From DAITQM01 sp036832975 (lineage in GTDB: Bacteria; Pseudomonadota; Gammaproteobacteria; Xanthomonadales; Wenzhouxiangellaceae): a stretch of 64,000 nucleotides of DNA. The notes beneath the pieces are model-generated. The model ran no database searches and had not been told where the DNA came from. It saw only the letters and a program-made list of their open reading frames with translations. Shown here in pieces: positions 36,901 to 45,986 of this stretch (position 1 is its first letter; each line of letters begins with the position of its first letter). The stretch is from positions 54,815 to 118,814 of the forward strand of contig DAITQM010000005.1 of NCBI GenBank assembly GCA_036832975.1. Direction: 5' to 3'. The translations under genes were made by a program, and so were the position numbers.

Positions 36901-37129
36901 CACGATCCAGCAGATCGCCCGCCGGATGCGCGCCGGCAACGTCTACGTCAACCGGAACATGATCGGCGCCGTGGTCGGTGTGCAGCCGTTCGGCGGCGAG
37001 GGACTGTCGGGAACCGGCCCGAAAGCCGGCGGTCCTCATTACTTACTGCGTTTTGCCAGCGAACGAACGCTGACCGTCAACAGCGCCGCGATCGGCGGCA
37101 ACGCCCGGCTGTTGGCCCTGGCGGATTGA
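33977..37129 (+). CDS. putA: Bifunctional proline dehydrogenase / P5C dehydrogenase
   Basis: A 1050-residue PutA without the N-terminal DNA-binding domain of enteric PutA. It oxidises proline with FAD and then glutamate semialdehyde with NAD. The proline dehydrogenase barrel spans about residues 90-500, with LTIDAEEADRLE and RLVKGAYWDSEIKHAQ. The aldehyde dehydrogenase spans about 560-1040; its nucleophile lies in FGSAGQRCSALRIL and the general base segment is AETGGQNAMI. ATG 33977 is chosen (GGAG upstream) over the longer 33878 start. The gene stands alone with a 72-base gap to gspA. Without the RHH domain it cannot repress its own promoter as enteric PutA does. Confidence 0.96.
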   Translation: MPSQLAVPIPSIAPAPSAAEWDAMRCAWLADESEMVNRLAGAIGLDDGRRVRARERAVALVERVRDAAAEQGMMEAFMREYDLSSEEGIVLMCLAEALLRIPDDETAEKLIGEKLGQADWEAHLGRSSSLFVNASTWGLMLTGRLIKIADDVKRDFRAVLARLANRSGEPVIRLALRQAMRIMGQQYVMGRTIAKAVQRAARGAAPDDRFSYDMLGEAALTAADASRYFEAYRGAIAELARGGRREDVFAAPSVSIKLSALHPRYEYSQRRRLLAELPSCLIALAAAAREANLGLTIDAEEADRLELGLEIFAGLSAAPELAGWDGLGLAVQAYQKRAFEQLAWLAAVAGRDRRRIPLRLVKGAYWDSEIKHAQVEGLAGYPVFTRKCNTDISYLACARRLLAAPEAFYPQFATHNAHTIAAIAELAELERGTAGRDFEYQRLKGMGRELYAAVRAGGPYNPACRIYAPVGRHEDLLPYLVRRLLENGANTSFVNRITDPALPAAAVVEEPIEMFAALAQIPHPRLPVPRALYPDRRNSAGVHFADGRQVAALQQAVNDHLQSLPPPAAGDSAAVLPVHDPAHGTLLANIAVASGESVAAAIGVAAEAQPAFDRLGAEARAGILERAADLFEERQPELLALLVREAGKTLRDGIAEVREAADFCRYYAVQARRGFGAPQILPGPTGEHNELALHGRGVFACISPWNFPLAIFTGQVAAALAAGNTVVAKPAPQTPLVAERATALLNQAGLPPEVLHLLPGGAETGAALVADPRLAGVAFTGSTATARAIARTLAARDGPLAVLIAETGGQNAMIADSSALPEQLIKDAVLSAFGSAGQRCSALRILGVQQDIADRVCDMLAGALAELKVGDPGDFESDVGPLIDEAAKARLTAHDGDLARRGRLIARARLAAGLRGHYFAPVAYEIDDLAGLESEVFGPILHVIRYPANGLDELLDRINALGYGLTLGIHSRIDRTIQQIARRMRAGNVYVNRNMIGAVVGVQPFGGEGLSGTGPKAGGPHYLLRFASERTLTVNSAAIGGNARLLALAD

Positions 37130-37202
37130 AGGCTGGATCACTGTGCAATCATCAGCATACCTGTGGACAGATCGCCTCTGAAGTGAGCCAACTCGTTATC
37201 CG

Positions 37203-38741
37203 ATGTATCTGAAATTTTTCGGCCTCAATGAGCCGCCATTCGCGCTGACGCCCGATCCGCGCTACCTGTACCTCAGCCGCCGGCATCAGGAGGGCATGGC
37301 GCATCTGTTGTATGGCATCAACCGCGGCGGCAGCGGCGGCTTTGTCCAATTGACCGGCGAGGTCGGGACCGGCAAGACGACGTTGTGCCGCTCGCTGCTC
37401 GAACAGACCCCGGAGCGGACGCGCCTGGCGTTGATCCTCAATCCGCTGCTCAGCCCCCGCGAACTGCTTGCTGCGATCTGTGATGAACTGGCTGTGGCGT
37501 ATCCCCCCGGAGCCGGCGGCAAGGATCTGTTCGATGCGCTGACCCGTTTTCTGCTCGCCGCGCACGGCGCCGGCGAGAAAGTCGTCGTCGTCATCGACGA
37601 GGCGCAAAACCTGAGCCGCGATGCGCTGGAGCAAGTCCGGTTGCTGACCAACCTCGAAACGACCACCGACAAACTGTTGCAGATCGTGCTGCTCGGTCAG
37701 CCGGAACTCAGGCGCCTGCTCGCCAAGGAGGATCTGCGCCAACTGGCGCAACGCATCACCGCCCGCTACCACCTCGAACCCCTCGCCGACGACGAATGCC
37801 GGGCTTACATCCGCCACCGCCTGGCGGTGGCCGGTGCGGTCCGCCCGCCGTTCACCGCGGCCGGTATCCGGGCGCTGTGCCGGGTGTCGCGCGGCGTACC
37901 GCGGATGATCAATATCATCGCCGACCGGGCCTTGATGGGGGCCTATGCGACGGACCGGGAGCGGGTCGGGGCACGCCTGGTGCGGCGCTCGGCGCGTGAG
38001 ATTTCGGGCAACGCCCCGGCGGCCAAGCGCTTGTTGCGCCCGGCCGTCATCGGTTTCATGGTGCTCCTGCTGGCCGGCGCCGGCTTCTGGTACTTCAGAC
38101 AGGACTGGCCGGCGGCGCCGGCCGCGGTGACCACTGTGGCCGACGAAGAGGCGCAGCAGCTTGACGGCTTTACCGCCGCCGGCGATCCGGCGGCCGCCTG
38201 GGCCGAATACGGGGCGTTGTGGGGTATCACCGACGCCGTCTCACTGACGGGCGTATGCACCTCGAACACCGGACTGGCGGGCTATGTCTGTGTCACGCTC
38301 GAAGGGACGCTGGCCAAGGTCGCTCACCTCGGTATGCCGGTGATGCTGGTGACGCCCGGCGCCCCCCCGCTGCTCTTGCGCGGCCTCGACGCCGAGCACG
38401 TCCTATTGCACAACGGGCGAAGCGCGCAGAGCTTTTCGCGGGCGGCGCTCGAACGCCGCTGGCGCGGCGGCTTTCAGGTGCTGGCGCCCGGTGACGGGGT
38501 GGTGCTCGGCGAAGGGGACCAACGCGAGGCGGTGCACCGCATCAAGGCGCTGGCCGCGTCGTTGGGAGCCGCGGCGTACACGGGACCGGCCGATCAACGT
38601 TACGATATGAAGTTCGCTGCTTGGGTGCGCGAATTTCAGCGCCTCGAGGGGTTGCACCAGGATGGCGTCGTCGGCGCCGCGACCCGGGTTTACCTCGCGG
38701 CCCGGGCCCCGGACAGCCCGCGTTTACTGGAGGAGTGGTAA
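37203..38741 (+). CDS. gspA: GspA/ExeA-type AAA ATPase with peptidoglycan-binding domain
   Basis: A 512-residue protein. Walker A GEVGTGKTTLC is near residues 52-62 and Walker B VVVVIDEAQNL near 128-138. A membrane helix at about 282-300 precedes a periplasmic part that ends in a peptidoglycan-binding-1 domain (FQRLEGLHQDGVVGAATRVYL). ExeA/GspA works with ExeB/GspB to insert the type II secretin through the cell wall. The next gene is a GspB-like partner, but no other type II secretion genes are in the window. Confidence 0.9.
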   Translation: MYLKFFGLNEPPFALTPDPRYLYLSRRHQEGMAHLLYGINRGGSGGFVQLTGEVGTGKTTLCRSLLEQTPERTRLALILNPLLSPRELLAAICDELAVAYPPGAGGKDLFDALTRFLLAAHGAGEKVVVVIDEAQNLSRDALEQVRLLTNLETTTDKLLQIVLLGQPELRRLLAKEDLRQLAQRITARYHLEPLADDECRAYIRHRLAVAGAVRPPFTAAGIRALCRVSRGVPRMINIIADRALMGAYATDRERVGARLVRRSAREISGNAPAAKRLLRPAVIGFMVLLLAGAGFWYFRQDWPAAPAAVTTVADEEAQQLDGFTAAGDPAAAWAEYGALWGITDAVSLTGVCTSNTGLAGYVCVTLEGTLAKVAHLGMPVMLVTPGAPPLLLRGLDAEHVLLHNGRSAQSFSRAALERRWRGGFQVLAPGDGVVLGEGDQREAVHRIKALAASLGAAAYTGPADQRYDMKFAAWVREFQRLEGLHQDGVVGAATRVYLAARAPDSPRLLEEW

Positions 38742-39743
38742 GTGTCGTTGTTGCTCGAGGCGTTGCAGAAATCGGCGCGCCAGCGCCAATTGGGCACGCC
38801 AATCAAGCTCGACGAAGGGATCAGCCGGCCGCTGCCGGGACGGCGGGCGCCGCGTTGGAACCTGTTGCTTCTGGGGATCGCCGCGGTCGCGATATTTATT
38901 GCGGTCAGGGGCGGGTTCGACGGCGCCGACGAGGCGCCCCCGACCCCGATAGAAGAAAGTGACACCGGAACGGCGCCGGTGGCAGGCCGCCGGGAAGTGC
39001 AGTCGGCACCGGCGGGGATCACCACGACGGCGCCCCATCGGACCGAAGCGGCGCGCTCGGCCGCGGCGCGCCCCGATGCGATTTCGAACGAAGCGGCCAG
39101 CGGCGGGCGCAGCCGCGACCTCTCGCCGCCCTACGACGAATACACCCGGCCGCCGCCGCGCACTGCCGCGGCCCCGGCCGGCAAGCCGGCGGCGCCGGGC
39201 AAACCGGTCGATCCGGCGAATCTCGATTACCTGGCGGCCGAGCGCATGAACCAGCCGGCCGGCCGGCCGGCGGAGCCACCGCCAACCGATGAAGCCGTGT
39301 CGCGCCCGCTGCCTGAGATGCCACCGTTGCCGGGCGCCGAACCCGCTAACGGATCCGCCGCGGAGGGCATCGCCGGGAGCACCGTCGAGCCGGCAAGCGG
39401 GCCGGAAACGGGGCCGCTGACCCAGGCGGACATCGCCACCGGCTCCGAGCCCGGTACCGACGAAACCGGCGCCGAACCTGCGACCGGTCGGCCGCCCGAA
39501 GTGCCGGTGGCCGGGCCCCTGGACTATAACGACCTGCCGCCGGCGATCCGCCGCGAATTGCCGCCGTTGCAAATCACGATCAGCGTTTACGACGATGACC
39601 CGGAGCAGCGTTTCGTGCTGATCGATCGCCAGCGCTATCGGCTTGGCGACGACCTGGCCCCGGGTCTGCGACTCGCCGATATCCGGCGCGATGGGCTGAT
39701 CTTGGAATTCAGGGATTATCGTTTCCTCTGGCAGCGGCGGTAA
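38742..39743 (+). CDS. gspB: GspB/ExeB-like protein
   Basis: A 333-residue protein from GTG 38742, coupled to gspA. A cytoplasmic N-terminus beginning SLLLEALQKSARQRQLG is typical of GspB/PulB proteins. One helix lies at about 43-60, then a long Pro/Ala/Gly/Glu-rich, low-complexity periplasmic linker (about 65-260), and finally the conserved GspB domain (LPPLQITISVYDDDPEQRFVLID ... LILEFRDYRFLW). It should partner GspA in secretin assembly. Confidence 0.88.
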   Translation: MSLLLEALQKSARQRQLGTPIKLDEGISRPLPGRRAPRWNLLLLGIAAVAIFIAVRGGFDGADEAPPTPIEESDTGTAPVAGRREVQSAPAGITTTAPHRTEAARSAAARPDAISNEAASGGRSRDLSPPYDEYTRPPPRTAAAPAGKPAAPGKPVDPANLDYLAAERMNQPAGRPAEPPPTDEAVSRPLPEMPPLPGAEPANGSAAEGIAGSTVEPASGPETGPLTQADIATGSEPGTDETGAEPATGRPPEVPVAGPLDYNDLPPAIRRELPPLQITISVYDDDPEQRFVLIDRQRYRLGDDLAPGLRLADIRRDGLILEFRDYRFLWQRR

Positions 39744-39753
39744 GGGCGGCGTA

Positions 39754-40440
39754 ATGAGCATCGTGGTGCCGCTCGGTCATGAACGCCGCAACATCCATTG
39801 GCCATGGCTGACTCTGGCGATCATCCTGGCGAGCACGGCGATCGCGGTGATTTGCGCCGCCGGCGGCGATACCGGCCGGGCCGAGTTGATCAGCCGCTGG
39901 GGGATGAGCCCGGCGCGGCTCGATGCCCTGTGGGCCCGGCCGTGGCCCGAATGGTTCGGCGCCGACGGCATGACGATGGTCACGACCCAATTCGTCCACG
40001 CCGGTTGGCTGCACCTGCTCGGCAACATGGCCTATCTTTGGGTATTCGGCATGCCGGTCGAACGGCGTTACGGCGCCGGTCTGTTGTTGCTTTTGTTCGT
40101 TGTTCTCGGCGGTGCCGCGAATATGGCAGCCGCCTATGATGCGCCGAACGCCGCGACACCGGTGATCGGCGCCAGCGGCGGCGTTTCGGCGATTATCGGC
40201 GCTTATCTTCTGCTCCTTACCGGGCAGCGCATCGGCCTTTACCTGCCGCTCGGCTTTTATCTGCAATTCGTGCGCGTGCCGGCATTGCTGGTGATTGGTT
40301 CCTGGTTTTTGTTGCAGATGATCTACACAGTTTACGGGCCGTTGAGCGGCGCGGTCGCCTGGCGGGTGCACATCACCGGTTTCGCCGGCGGCATGCTGCT
40401 GGCCATCGCCCTGCTCGTGCTACGATGGCCGCGGCGCTGA
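39754..40440 (+). CDS. Rhomboid family intramembrane serine protease
   Basis: A 228-residue membrane protein with about six helices. The catalytic serine is in GASGGVSAIIGAY and the catalytic histidine in HITGFAGGMLL. The preceding HAGWLHLLGNMAYLWVFG motif is a strong rhomboid signature. It should cleave single-pass membrane substrates within the bilayer; the target is unknown. It follows gspB by ten bases and may share its transcript. Confidence 0.93.
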   Translation: MSIVVPLGHERRNIHWPWLTLAIILASTAIAVICAAGGDTGRAELISRWGMSPARLDALWARPWPEWFGADGMTMVTTQFVHAGWLHLLGNMAYLWVFGMPVERRYGAGLLLLLFVVLGGAANMAAAYDAPNAATPVIGASGGVSAIIGAYLLLLTGQRIGLYLPLGFYLQFVRVPALLVIGSWFLLQMIYTVYGPLSGAVAWRVHITGFAGGMLLAIALLVLRWPRR

Positions 40441-40452
40441 CCACGAGTGTCG

Positions 40453-40492
40453 AAATGGCGGGCAGAAATGGCGGGCAGAAATGGCGGGCAAA
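40453..40492 (+). repeat. Triple 13-bp tandem repeat over a start codon
   Basis: Three copies of the unit AAATGGCGGGCAG lie head to tail (ATGs at 40455, 40468 and 40481). Since 13 is not a multiple of three, each ATG opens a different frame; only the third, at 40481, opens the 112-codon DUF1820 gene, while the first two give about 20-codon frames that stop inside it. Confidence 0.85.
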
Positions 40493-40819
40493 GTTCTCTA
40501 CAAGATCGTCTTTTTGAACCACGGTAAGGTATACGAGCTTTACGCTCGACAGGTGGCGAGCGCCGCTCTGTACGGCTTTATCGAAATCGGCGATCTGGTT
40601 TTTTCGCAGGACAGCCAACTGGTCGTCGATCCGGTCGAGGAGAAGATCCGCGAGGAGTTCGCCGACGTCGAAGTGCTGCACCTGCCGTTCCATTCGGTGC
40701 TCCGTATCGAAAAGGTCAAGCGCCGCGGTCAGTGCGCCATCCGCGATCGCGAAAGCGGCGAAAAAATCGCCTCCAACATCGCCCAGTTTCCCGGCTCTGG
40801 CCCGCGCCGCGGCGGATAA
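40481..40819 (+). CDS. DUF1820 family protein
   Basis: A 112-residue small protein beginning MAGKVLYKIVFLNHGKVYEL, the start of the DUF1820 family, found mostly in gammaproteobacteria. Predicted beta strands and a conserved ERKVKRRG-like basic stretch (IEKVKRRGQCAIRD) are visible; there is no membrane segment. Function unknown. It lies one base before a GST-like gene. Its start codon is the last of three tandem ATG-bearing repeats. Confidence 0.85.
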   Translation: MAGKVLYKIVFLNHGKVYELYARQVASAALYGFIEIGDLVFSQDSQLVVDPVEEKIREEFADVEVLHLPFHSVLRIEKVKRRGQCAIRDRESGEKIASNIAQFPGSGPRRGG

Positions 40820-40820
40820 G

Positions 40821-41969
40821 ATGTTCAACGCGCTACGCCATTGTCCCGAACCTGGGCGCTACGTGATGTACGGCGCCGAGTTTTCCTACTACTCGGCGAA
40901 ACTGCGCAGTTACCTGCGGCGCAAGGGGCTGCCGTACGCCGAGCGCCGGGCGACGATCCGGGCCTATCACCGGTTGATCGTGCGCCGCACAGGGGTGCGT
41001 TACATCCCGGTGTTGTTGACCCCCGACAACGAAGTCTGGCAGGAGACCAGCGACATCATCGATAAGCTCGAAGCGCGCCACCCCGAGCCGGCGCTGCTGC
41101 CGGCCGCGCCGCTGGCGCGCATCGTTGCTATGCTGCTCGAACTGATCGGCGACGAATGGCTGCTGATCATCGCTCTTTATCGGCGCTGGCGCGATTATCC
41201 GCAGCAGCGGAATTTTATCGATGGCGAGTTCGGCGGCATGCTGCTGCCTTGGGCGCCCGGTTTCGTTCAGCGCCGGATCGGGCGGCGGATCGGAGCGCGG
41301 TTTAGCGGTTTTTTACCGACGCTTGGCATCACGCCGGAGACCACGGCGGCGGTCGATGCCTGGTACGGTGAATTGTTGCAACAATTGGAACGGCATTTCA
41401 CGGCGCATGATTTTTTACTCGGCGCCCGGCCGAGCATCGGCGACTGCGGGTGGATGGGACCGTTTTATGCCCACCTTTACCGCGATCCGGTTTCCGGCGC
41501 CGAGTTGCGTGCCCGGGCGCCGGCGGTCGCGTCGTGGATCGAACGGGCGATGTCGGCAAACCACACCGTGATGGCAAGCGGCGATTGGCCGGCGGTGCTC
41601 CCCGGCGCGCTACCGGCCATTCTGCAGCGCATCGCCGGCGAGTTCGGGCCGGTCCTGGCCGCCAACGAAACGGCACTCGCCGCGTGGTTGCGCGAACAAG
41701 GCACAGGTGAATTTATCGAGGTGCCGCGACGGCTCGGCACGCACCGTTTTACGCTGGGCGGCAGCGCGGCGCAACGCGCGGTGCTGCCGCATGGTTTGTG
41801 GAAATGGCAGCGCGTCCGAGACGCCTGGCGGGCGCTGGGCACTGATCAACGCAGTGCCGCGGCGCCGGCGTTGGCCGCAGTCGAGTGGCTGACCCCCCTC
41901 GAAGCCCCGGCCACCGTCCGTCTCGAACGCATCCATAACCGGGTACACGCCCGGCTCATCAGACCATGA
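40821..41969 (+). CDS. Glutathione S-transferase family protein
   Basis: A 382-residue protein. Residues 15-85 look like a GST thioredoxin-like domain: SYYSAKLRSYLRRKGLPY, IPVLLTPDNEVWQETSDIIDKLE, with the cis-proline-type VLLTPDN and the glutathione-binding ETSDI. An all-helical domain follows to about residue 250 (DFLLGARPSIGDCGWMGPFYAHLYRDP). The remaining 130 residues are an extra C-terminal part. This long two-part form is a known uncharacterised GST subgroup. It overlaps the amidinotransferase start by four bases, suggesting a joint role. Confidence 0.8.
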   Translation: MFNALRHCPEPGRYVMYGAEFSYYSAKLRSYLRRKGLPYAERRATIRAYHRLIVRRTGVRYIPVLLTPDNEVWQETSDIIDKLEARHPEPALLPAAPLARIVAMLLELIGDEWLLIIALYRRWRDYPQQRNFIDGEFGGMLLPWAPGFVQRRIGRRIGARFSGFLPTLGITPETTAAVDAWYGELLQQLERHFTAHDFLLGARPSIGDCGWMGPFYAHLYRDPVSGAELRARAPAVASWIERAMSANHTVMASGDWPAVLPGALPAILQRIAGEFGPVLAANETALAAWLREQGTGEFIEVPRRLGTHRFTLGGSAAQRAVLPHGLWKWQRVRDAWRALGTDQRSAAAPALAAVEWLTPLEAPATVRLERIHNRVHARLIRP

Positions 41970-42877
41970 TCGTTGACAATGCCGCCGACTTCCGGCGCGC
42001 CGTGCGCGACGTTGTCCCCGGCCCACTGCGCCGGCCGAAAGCGGTACTGATGATCGAGCCGTGCGGTTTTAGAATTTCAGACGAAACCGCCAAGGACAAC
42101 GTTTACATGGCGGCCGGGCAGGCGGCCGACGAAGACACCGCCCGGCGCCAGCACCGGACGCTCGCTGCGGCGATCGAGGCGATCGGTCTGCCTGCCGTGC
42201 GATTCACCGGCCGGCCTGAAACGCCCGATGACCTCTTTCCAAACAATGTTTACGCGACCTCCCCCGGGCGGCTGATCGTCGGTGCGATGCGTCACGAAGA
42301 GCGGCGTTTGGAGAGCGAACGGCCCGATATCCGGGCGTTTTTCAGCACCCTATTGGGTTACCAGGTGGTCGAACTCGCCGCTCCCGGCGTCGTCGCCGAA
42401 CTGACCGGAGCGCTGGTGATCGATCAGGCGCGCAATATCGGCTACTGCGGCATGACGCAGCGGGTCAACGCCGCCGGCGCCGCGGCGATGGACAAGGCGT
42501 TCGGTCTCGCACTGACCTATTGTTTTCCGCTGGCGCCCGAGGAGTACCACACCAATGTCGTGATGGCGGTGTTCGCCGGCCGGGCGCTGGTCATCTGCCC
42601 GTCGGCGATCGCCGATCCGGCTGCCGCCGAGGCGATCGCCGGCGTTTACGGCGACCGGGTGCTGGAAATCGAGGCGCGCGAAAAAAACGCCTTCGCCGGC
42701 AATGGCATCGCGCTCAGCGATGAAGACGTGTTCTTCAGCGCCGCCGCCGCGCGCGCCCTCGGCGAGAGCAAGTTACAGCAGCTCGCCTCCTGGGGCTTCA
42801 AGATACACACCGTCGAACTCGACGAAATCGAAAAAGCCGGCGGCAGCCTGCGCTGCTGCGTCGCCGAAATTTTCTGA
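41966..42877 (+). CDS. Amidinotransferase / arginine-deiminase superfamily protein
   Basis: A 303-residue pentein-fold enzyme of the CtlX/dimethylargininase-like group. Segments FPNNVYAT (substrate site), the acidic ELTGALVIDQ, EEYHTNVVMAVF with the catalytic histidine, and the C-terminal AGGSLRCCVAEIF with the nucleophilic cysteine are visible. Such enzymes hydrolyse or transfer guanidino groups of arginine derivatives; the exact substrate is unclear. The gene closes a run from the rhomboid and marks the left border of the defence island. Confidence 0.85.
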   Translation: MIVDNAADFRRAVRDVVPGPLRRPKAVLMIEPCGFRISDETAKDNVYMAAGQAADEDTARRQHRTLAAAIEAIGLPAVRFTGRPETPDDLFPNNVYATSPGRLIVGAMRHEERRLESERPDIRAFFSTLLGYQVVELAAPGVVAELTGALVIDQARNIGYCGMTQRVNAAGAAAMDKAFGLALTYCFPLAPEEYHTNVVMAVFAGRALVICPSAIADPAAAEAIAGVYGDRVLEIEAREKNAFAGNGIALSDEDVFFSAAAARALGESKLQQLASWGFKIHTVELDEIEKAGGSLRCCVAEIF

Positions 42878-43017
42878 ACCATCTCGTTAGTTATACATAC
42901 TAAAACCTACGAAAATGCTTCATAAAGCGGCATAGGCACATGTTGGTGTGCGAAAGGACGCTGCCACTGTATCGGGCAACTTCTGCAAGCTGCGTGATGC
43001 CGTATTGACGGCACTGA

Positions 43018-43197
43018 TCAACTCTTCCTTGGTCTGGACTTAGCCTTATCAATCAGTGATCTCAATTCTTCCGCAAGCTTGCCATGGCCCAGCTTTGCCT
43101 CATGTGCCGCGACTTGCATTGCTACCGAAAAAAAGCGCTCGTCGTCCTGGTCCGAGTGCGATTTCAATAGTGCTTTTAATTGGTCAGCGCTAGCCAT
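43018..43197 (-). pseudogene. N-terminal fragment of an AAA-ATPase-type gene
   Basis: A 59-codon ORF starting at ATG 43197: MASADQLKALLKSH, then SDQDDERFFSVAMQVAAHEA and KLGHGKLAEELRSLIDKAKS. This N-terminal helical segment resembles the start of AAA ATPases found beside restriction and S8-protease modules. Here the frame stops at once and no ATPase core is seen downstream, where only about 140 uncoded bases separate it from the amidinotransferase gene. It may be a remnant, or a small stand-alone protein. It follows the methyltransferase in the same direction. Confidence 0.45.
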
Positions 43198-43221
43198 GAT
43201 TGAGCTCCAGTTTGATGATGC

Positions 43222-45973
43222 TCATGATACCCGAAATATCTTCATTACCTCGTCACCCAGGTGATTGATCACCTTGACCGCGATTCGCCCTGATTTGGGC
43301 TTGGCAAACGGCCGTGAGGTGGCGCTGTGCAGCGTTGCCCAGGCGTCTTCGTTGATCTCGGCCTTTAGTGTCGTTTTCAGCGACTTGTATGGATCGTTGG
43401 CGCCGAGGAAATAGGCGTGGCGGACGAAGAAGCTCTCCTCGTTGTAGTCGGTGTCGATGAACCAGCAGGCGATGCCGTCGGGGCCGTCGGAGCGGACCTC
43501 GCCGGTCTGGGGGTGGAAGACGTCCACCCCGTTGACCTTGACTTGGATTTGCTCACCCTCGGCGTCCAGGATGTCGATATCGGGCTCGCCGAAGATGACG
43601 AACAGGTTGCCCTTGCCGGTATTCTTCAGGTCATCGGCCATGTGCAGGTCGGCGTTCATTCGCGCCTTGAGCACCGGGATGCGTCCCAGCTTGTCGAACT
43701 CCGATGAGTGCGCATCATAGTTGAAGGCGCAGGCGATCAGGACGTCGAAATCGGCATCGCCCGCCTCGCGGGCGGCCGCGACCAGGTCCGGTCGAGATAC
43801 CGTTCCGAACTCGGGGCCGATAAAGACGGCTGCACGCTTCTCGGAGCCCACTGCACCTTTGTCTTCGCCCGACCCGCCTTCCACATATCGGCCTTCCGCG
43901 CAGATCAAATCGCCCGGGCCAAGGCGTGAGCGCGGTAAAGGTAATCTTGTCTTCCTTGTGGGCCTGCTGGACACACGCCGTCTTCAGGTTCTCCAGAATC
44001 ATGCGGACGAAGCCCGCCTCGCCGCGGTAGCCGGCGCGACCGTCGGCGGCGCTGTCGATCAGCTCATCATTCTCGTCGACTCCAAGCACGCGGTGTGGTG
44101 ACAGGCTCTCCACCGTGAAGGGGCCGGCCACCCGCACGATGCTCTTGTCTTCGTACGGCTTGTCGTAGAGGTACTCGAAGTCTGCCTTCGCGGCGATGGA
44201 GGCATCGATTTCCTTCTGTCGCGTGAATCGTTGCTCCCACCACTGCTCATGCAGGGCCTTTGCATCGTTTGTCCATATATCTTCCGCCTCGCGCGGAACT
44301 TCCCATTCCTCCCAGTTCCTCTGCAGCGCCTCGTTCAGTTGCGCCTTCAATGGTTCGAGTTTCTCCTGAAATCTTTCCCAGATGACGTCGATTTCCGTGT
44401 TGTTTGCAATCGACTTCAGAGTGATGTGAGGAACGCGCTCACAAACGAAGCCGTGACGAATGTCACCGCAGGTTGGCTGGCTCGACGGTTCGACGCGGGT
44501 TATCTCTGCTTCCTTCATCTGACCTTCTGGACTATCTGCGAGCAAATAGTATGAATAACGAGCGCCCATAATGCGGGCGCGGGCCAAAGCGAGCGCGACG
44601 CGGGACGTGTCAATCGTGATCCACCGCCGGCCCCATTGCTCGGCCACGTGCGCCGTCGTCCCCGACCCGCACGTCGGGTCCAGTACCAGATCCCCGGGAT
44701 CGGTCGTCATGAGAAGGCAACGCTCTACGATCCGAGAGTTCGTCTGAACTACATAGATCAGGCCCGACGCCCCCATTAAGTCGTTCCAAATATTGGCAAT
44801 GGGCGTTACCGGGAAATCGTTCAGATATTTTTTGAAGCGAAGCTTATTTGCGGTGCAAAGCACGCGACCAGCATTAGCTGTCCGATAGATTCCTGACTCA
44901 GTCGTACTCCAATGGCGAGTCATAGCTGGCTTGTACCGGCGTCCAAAAAGCGTGATAGGGAAATGGAACGACTCGGCATAACCATTGGATTCAATCGAAA
45001 CCGACTGATAGAGCCCGCATTCATCCTCCAGCTGGTACTGACTATTTTGCTCATGGTTCTTCAGGCTGAATAGCTGTCGGTATTTCACCACGTCCTTTCG
45101 CTTTGTATACCAGAGAACGAAATCCGAGACAGACCCGAGCGAATTCAGCTTTGCGTCTGGACTACTTACTGCACCCGTTTTGCGCACGGCTATTAAGCTG
45201 ACAAAGTTTTGATCTCCAAACATCTCGTCCATCACCGCCCGTACCCGGTGAACGTTCTCGTCGCCAATCTGAACAAAAATCGATCCGGAGGGATGAAGAA
45301 GGTCGCGAGCGACCGTAAGACGATCACGAAGGTAAGTAAGGTACGAATGTATGCCATCCCGCCACGTATCTCGAAACGCCTTCACTTGCTCTGGCTCTCG
45401 AGTGATGTGCTCGACGTTTCCGTCCTTTACATCGCGACTCGTCGTCGACCACTGAAAGTTCGAGTTAAACTTGATGCCGTACGGCGGATCGATATAGATG
45501 CACTGCACCTGCCCGCGCAGTCCTTCCCTTTCCGCCAAAGACGCCATGACTTGCAGGCTATCGCCCAGAATCATGCGGTTGGTCCAGTTGGCGTCGTGCT
45601 GGTAGAACTCGGTCCTGGCGTTGTCGTCCGGCAGACCGTTGAAGTCGGCGAACAGGTCGGGCTGTGCCTCGTCGGCCTGGTGATCGGCTTCGGTGCGCCG
45701 CAGCAGGTCATCGATCAGAACCTTCGGACGGACTTTCTCCTGGATGTAGAGCGGTGGTGCATGCACCACGAGGTCGGACCAGTCCTGTTCGTCCTTGCCG
45801 CGCCAGACGAGCTGCGGGTCGAGGTCCCTGTTACGCCGTTCATAGGCAACGCGAACTGGAGACTGCTCCTCCTTCCGCATCACCGACTGGTACTCGGCCG
45901 TCGGGATGTTCTTGCGCGTCGCTTCCTCGTGGGTCAGCGCCTCGACGGATTTGCTGGTCTTCTTTCGGGTCAT
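43222..45973 (-). pseudogene. Site-specific DNA methyltransferase, frameshifted
   Basis: A type III-like beta-class methyltransferase of about 915 codons broken by a +1 frameshift. The first part (start 45973) has DPPYGIKFN at residues 162-170 (motif IV) and later LDPTCGSGTTAHVAEQWG (motif I), fixing the class. At residue 685 the reading TALTPWPG runs out of frame; the correct continuation DLICAEGRYVEGG lies in the next frame and runs to 43222, ending HLGDEVMKIFRVS. The break is at the CCCGGG run at about 43914-43919, where one extra base explains it. The missing 250-residue C-terminal part would be needed for complex formation with the endonuclease. Sequencing error is possible. It is separated from its endonuclease partner by a toxin-antitoxin pair. 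Confidence 0.85.
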
Positions 45974-45986
45974 ACGATGTAATTCC

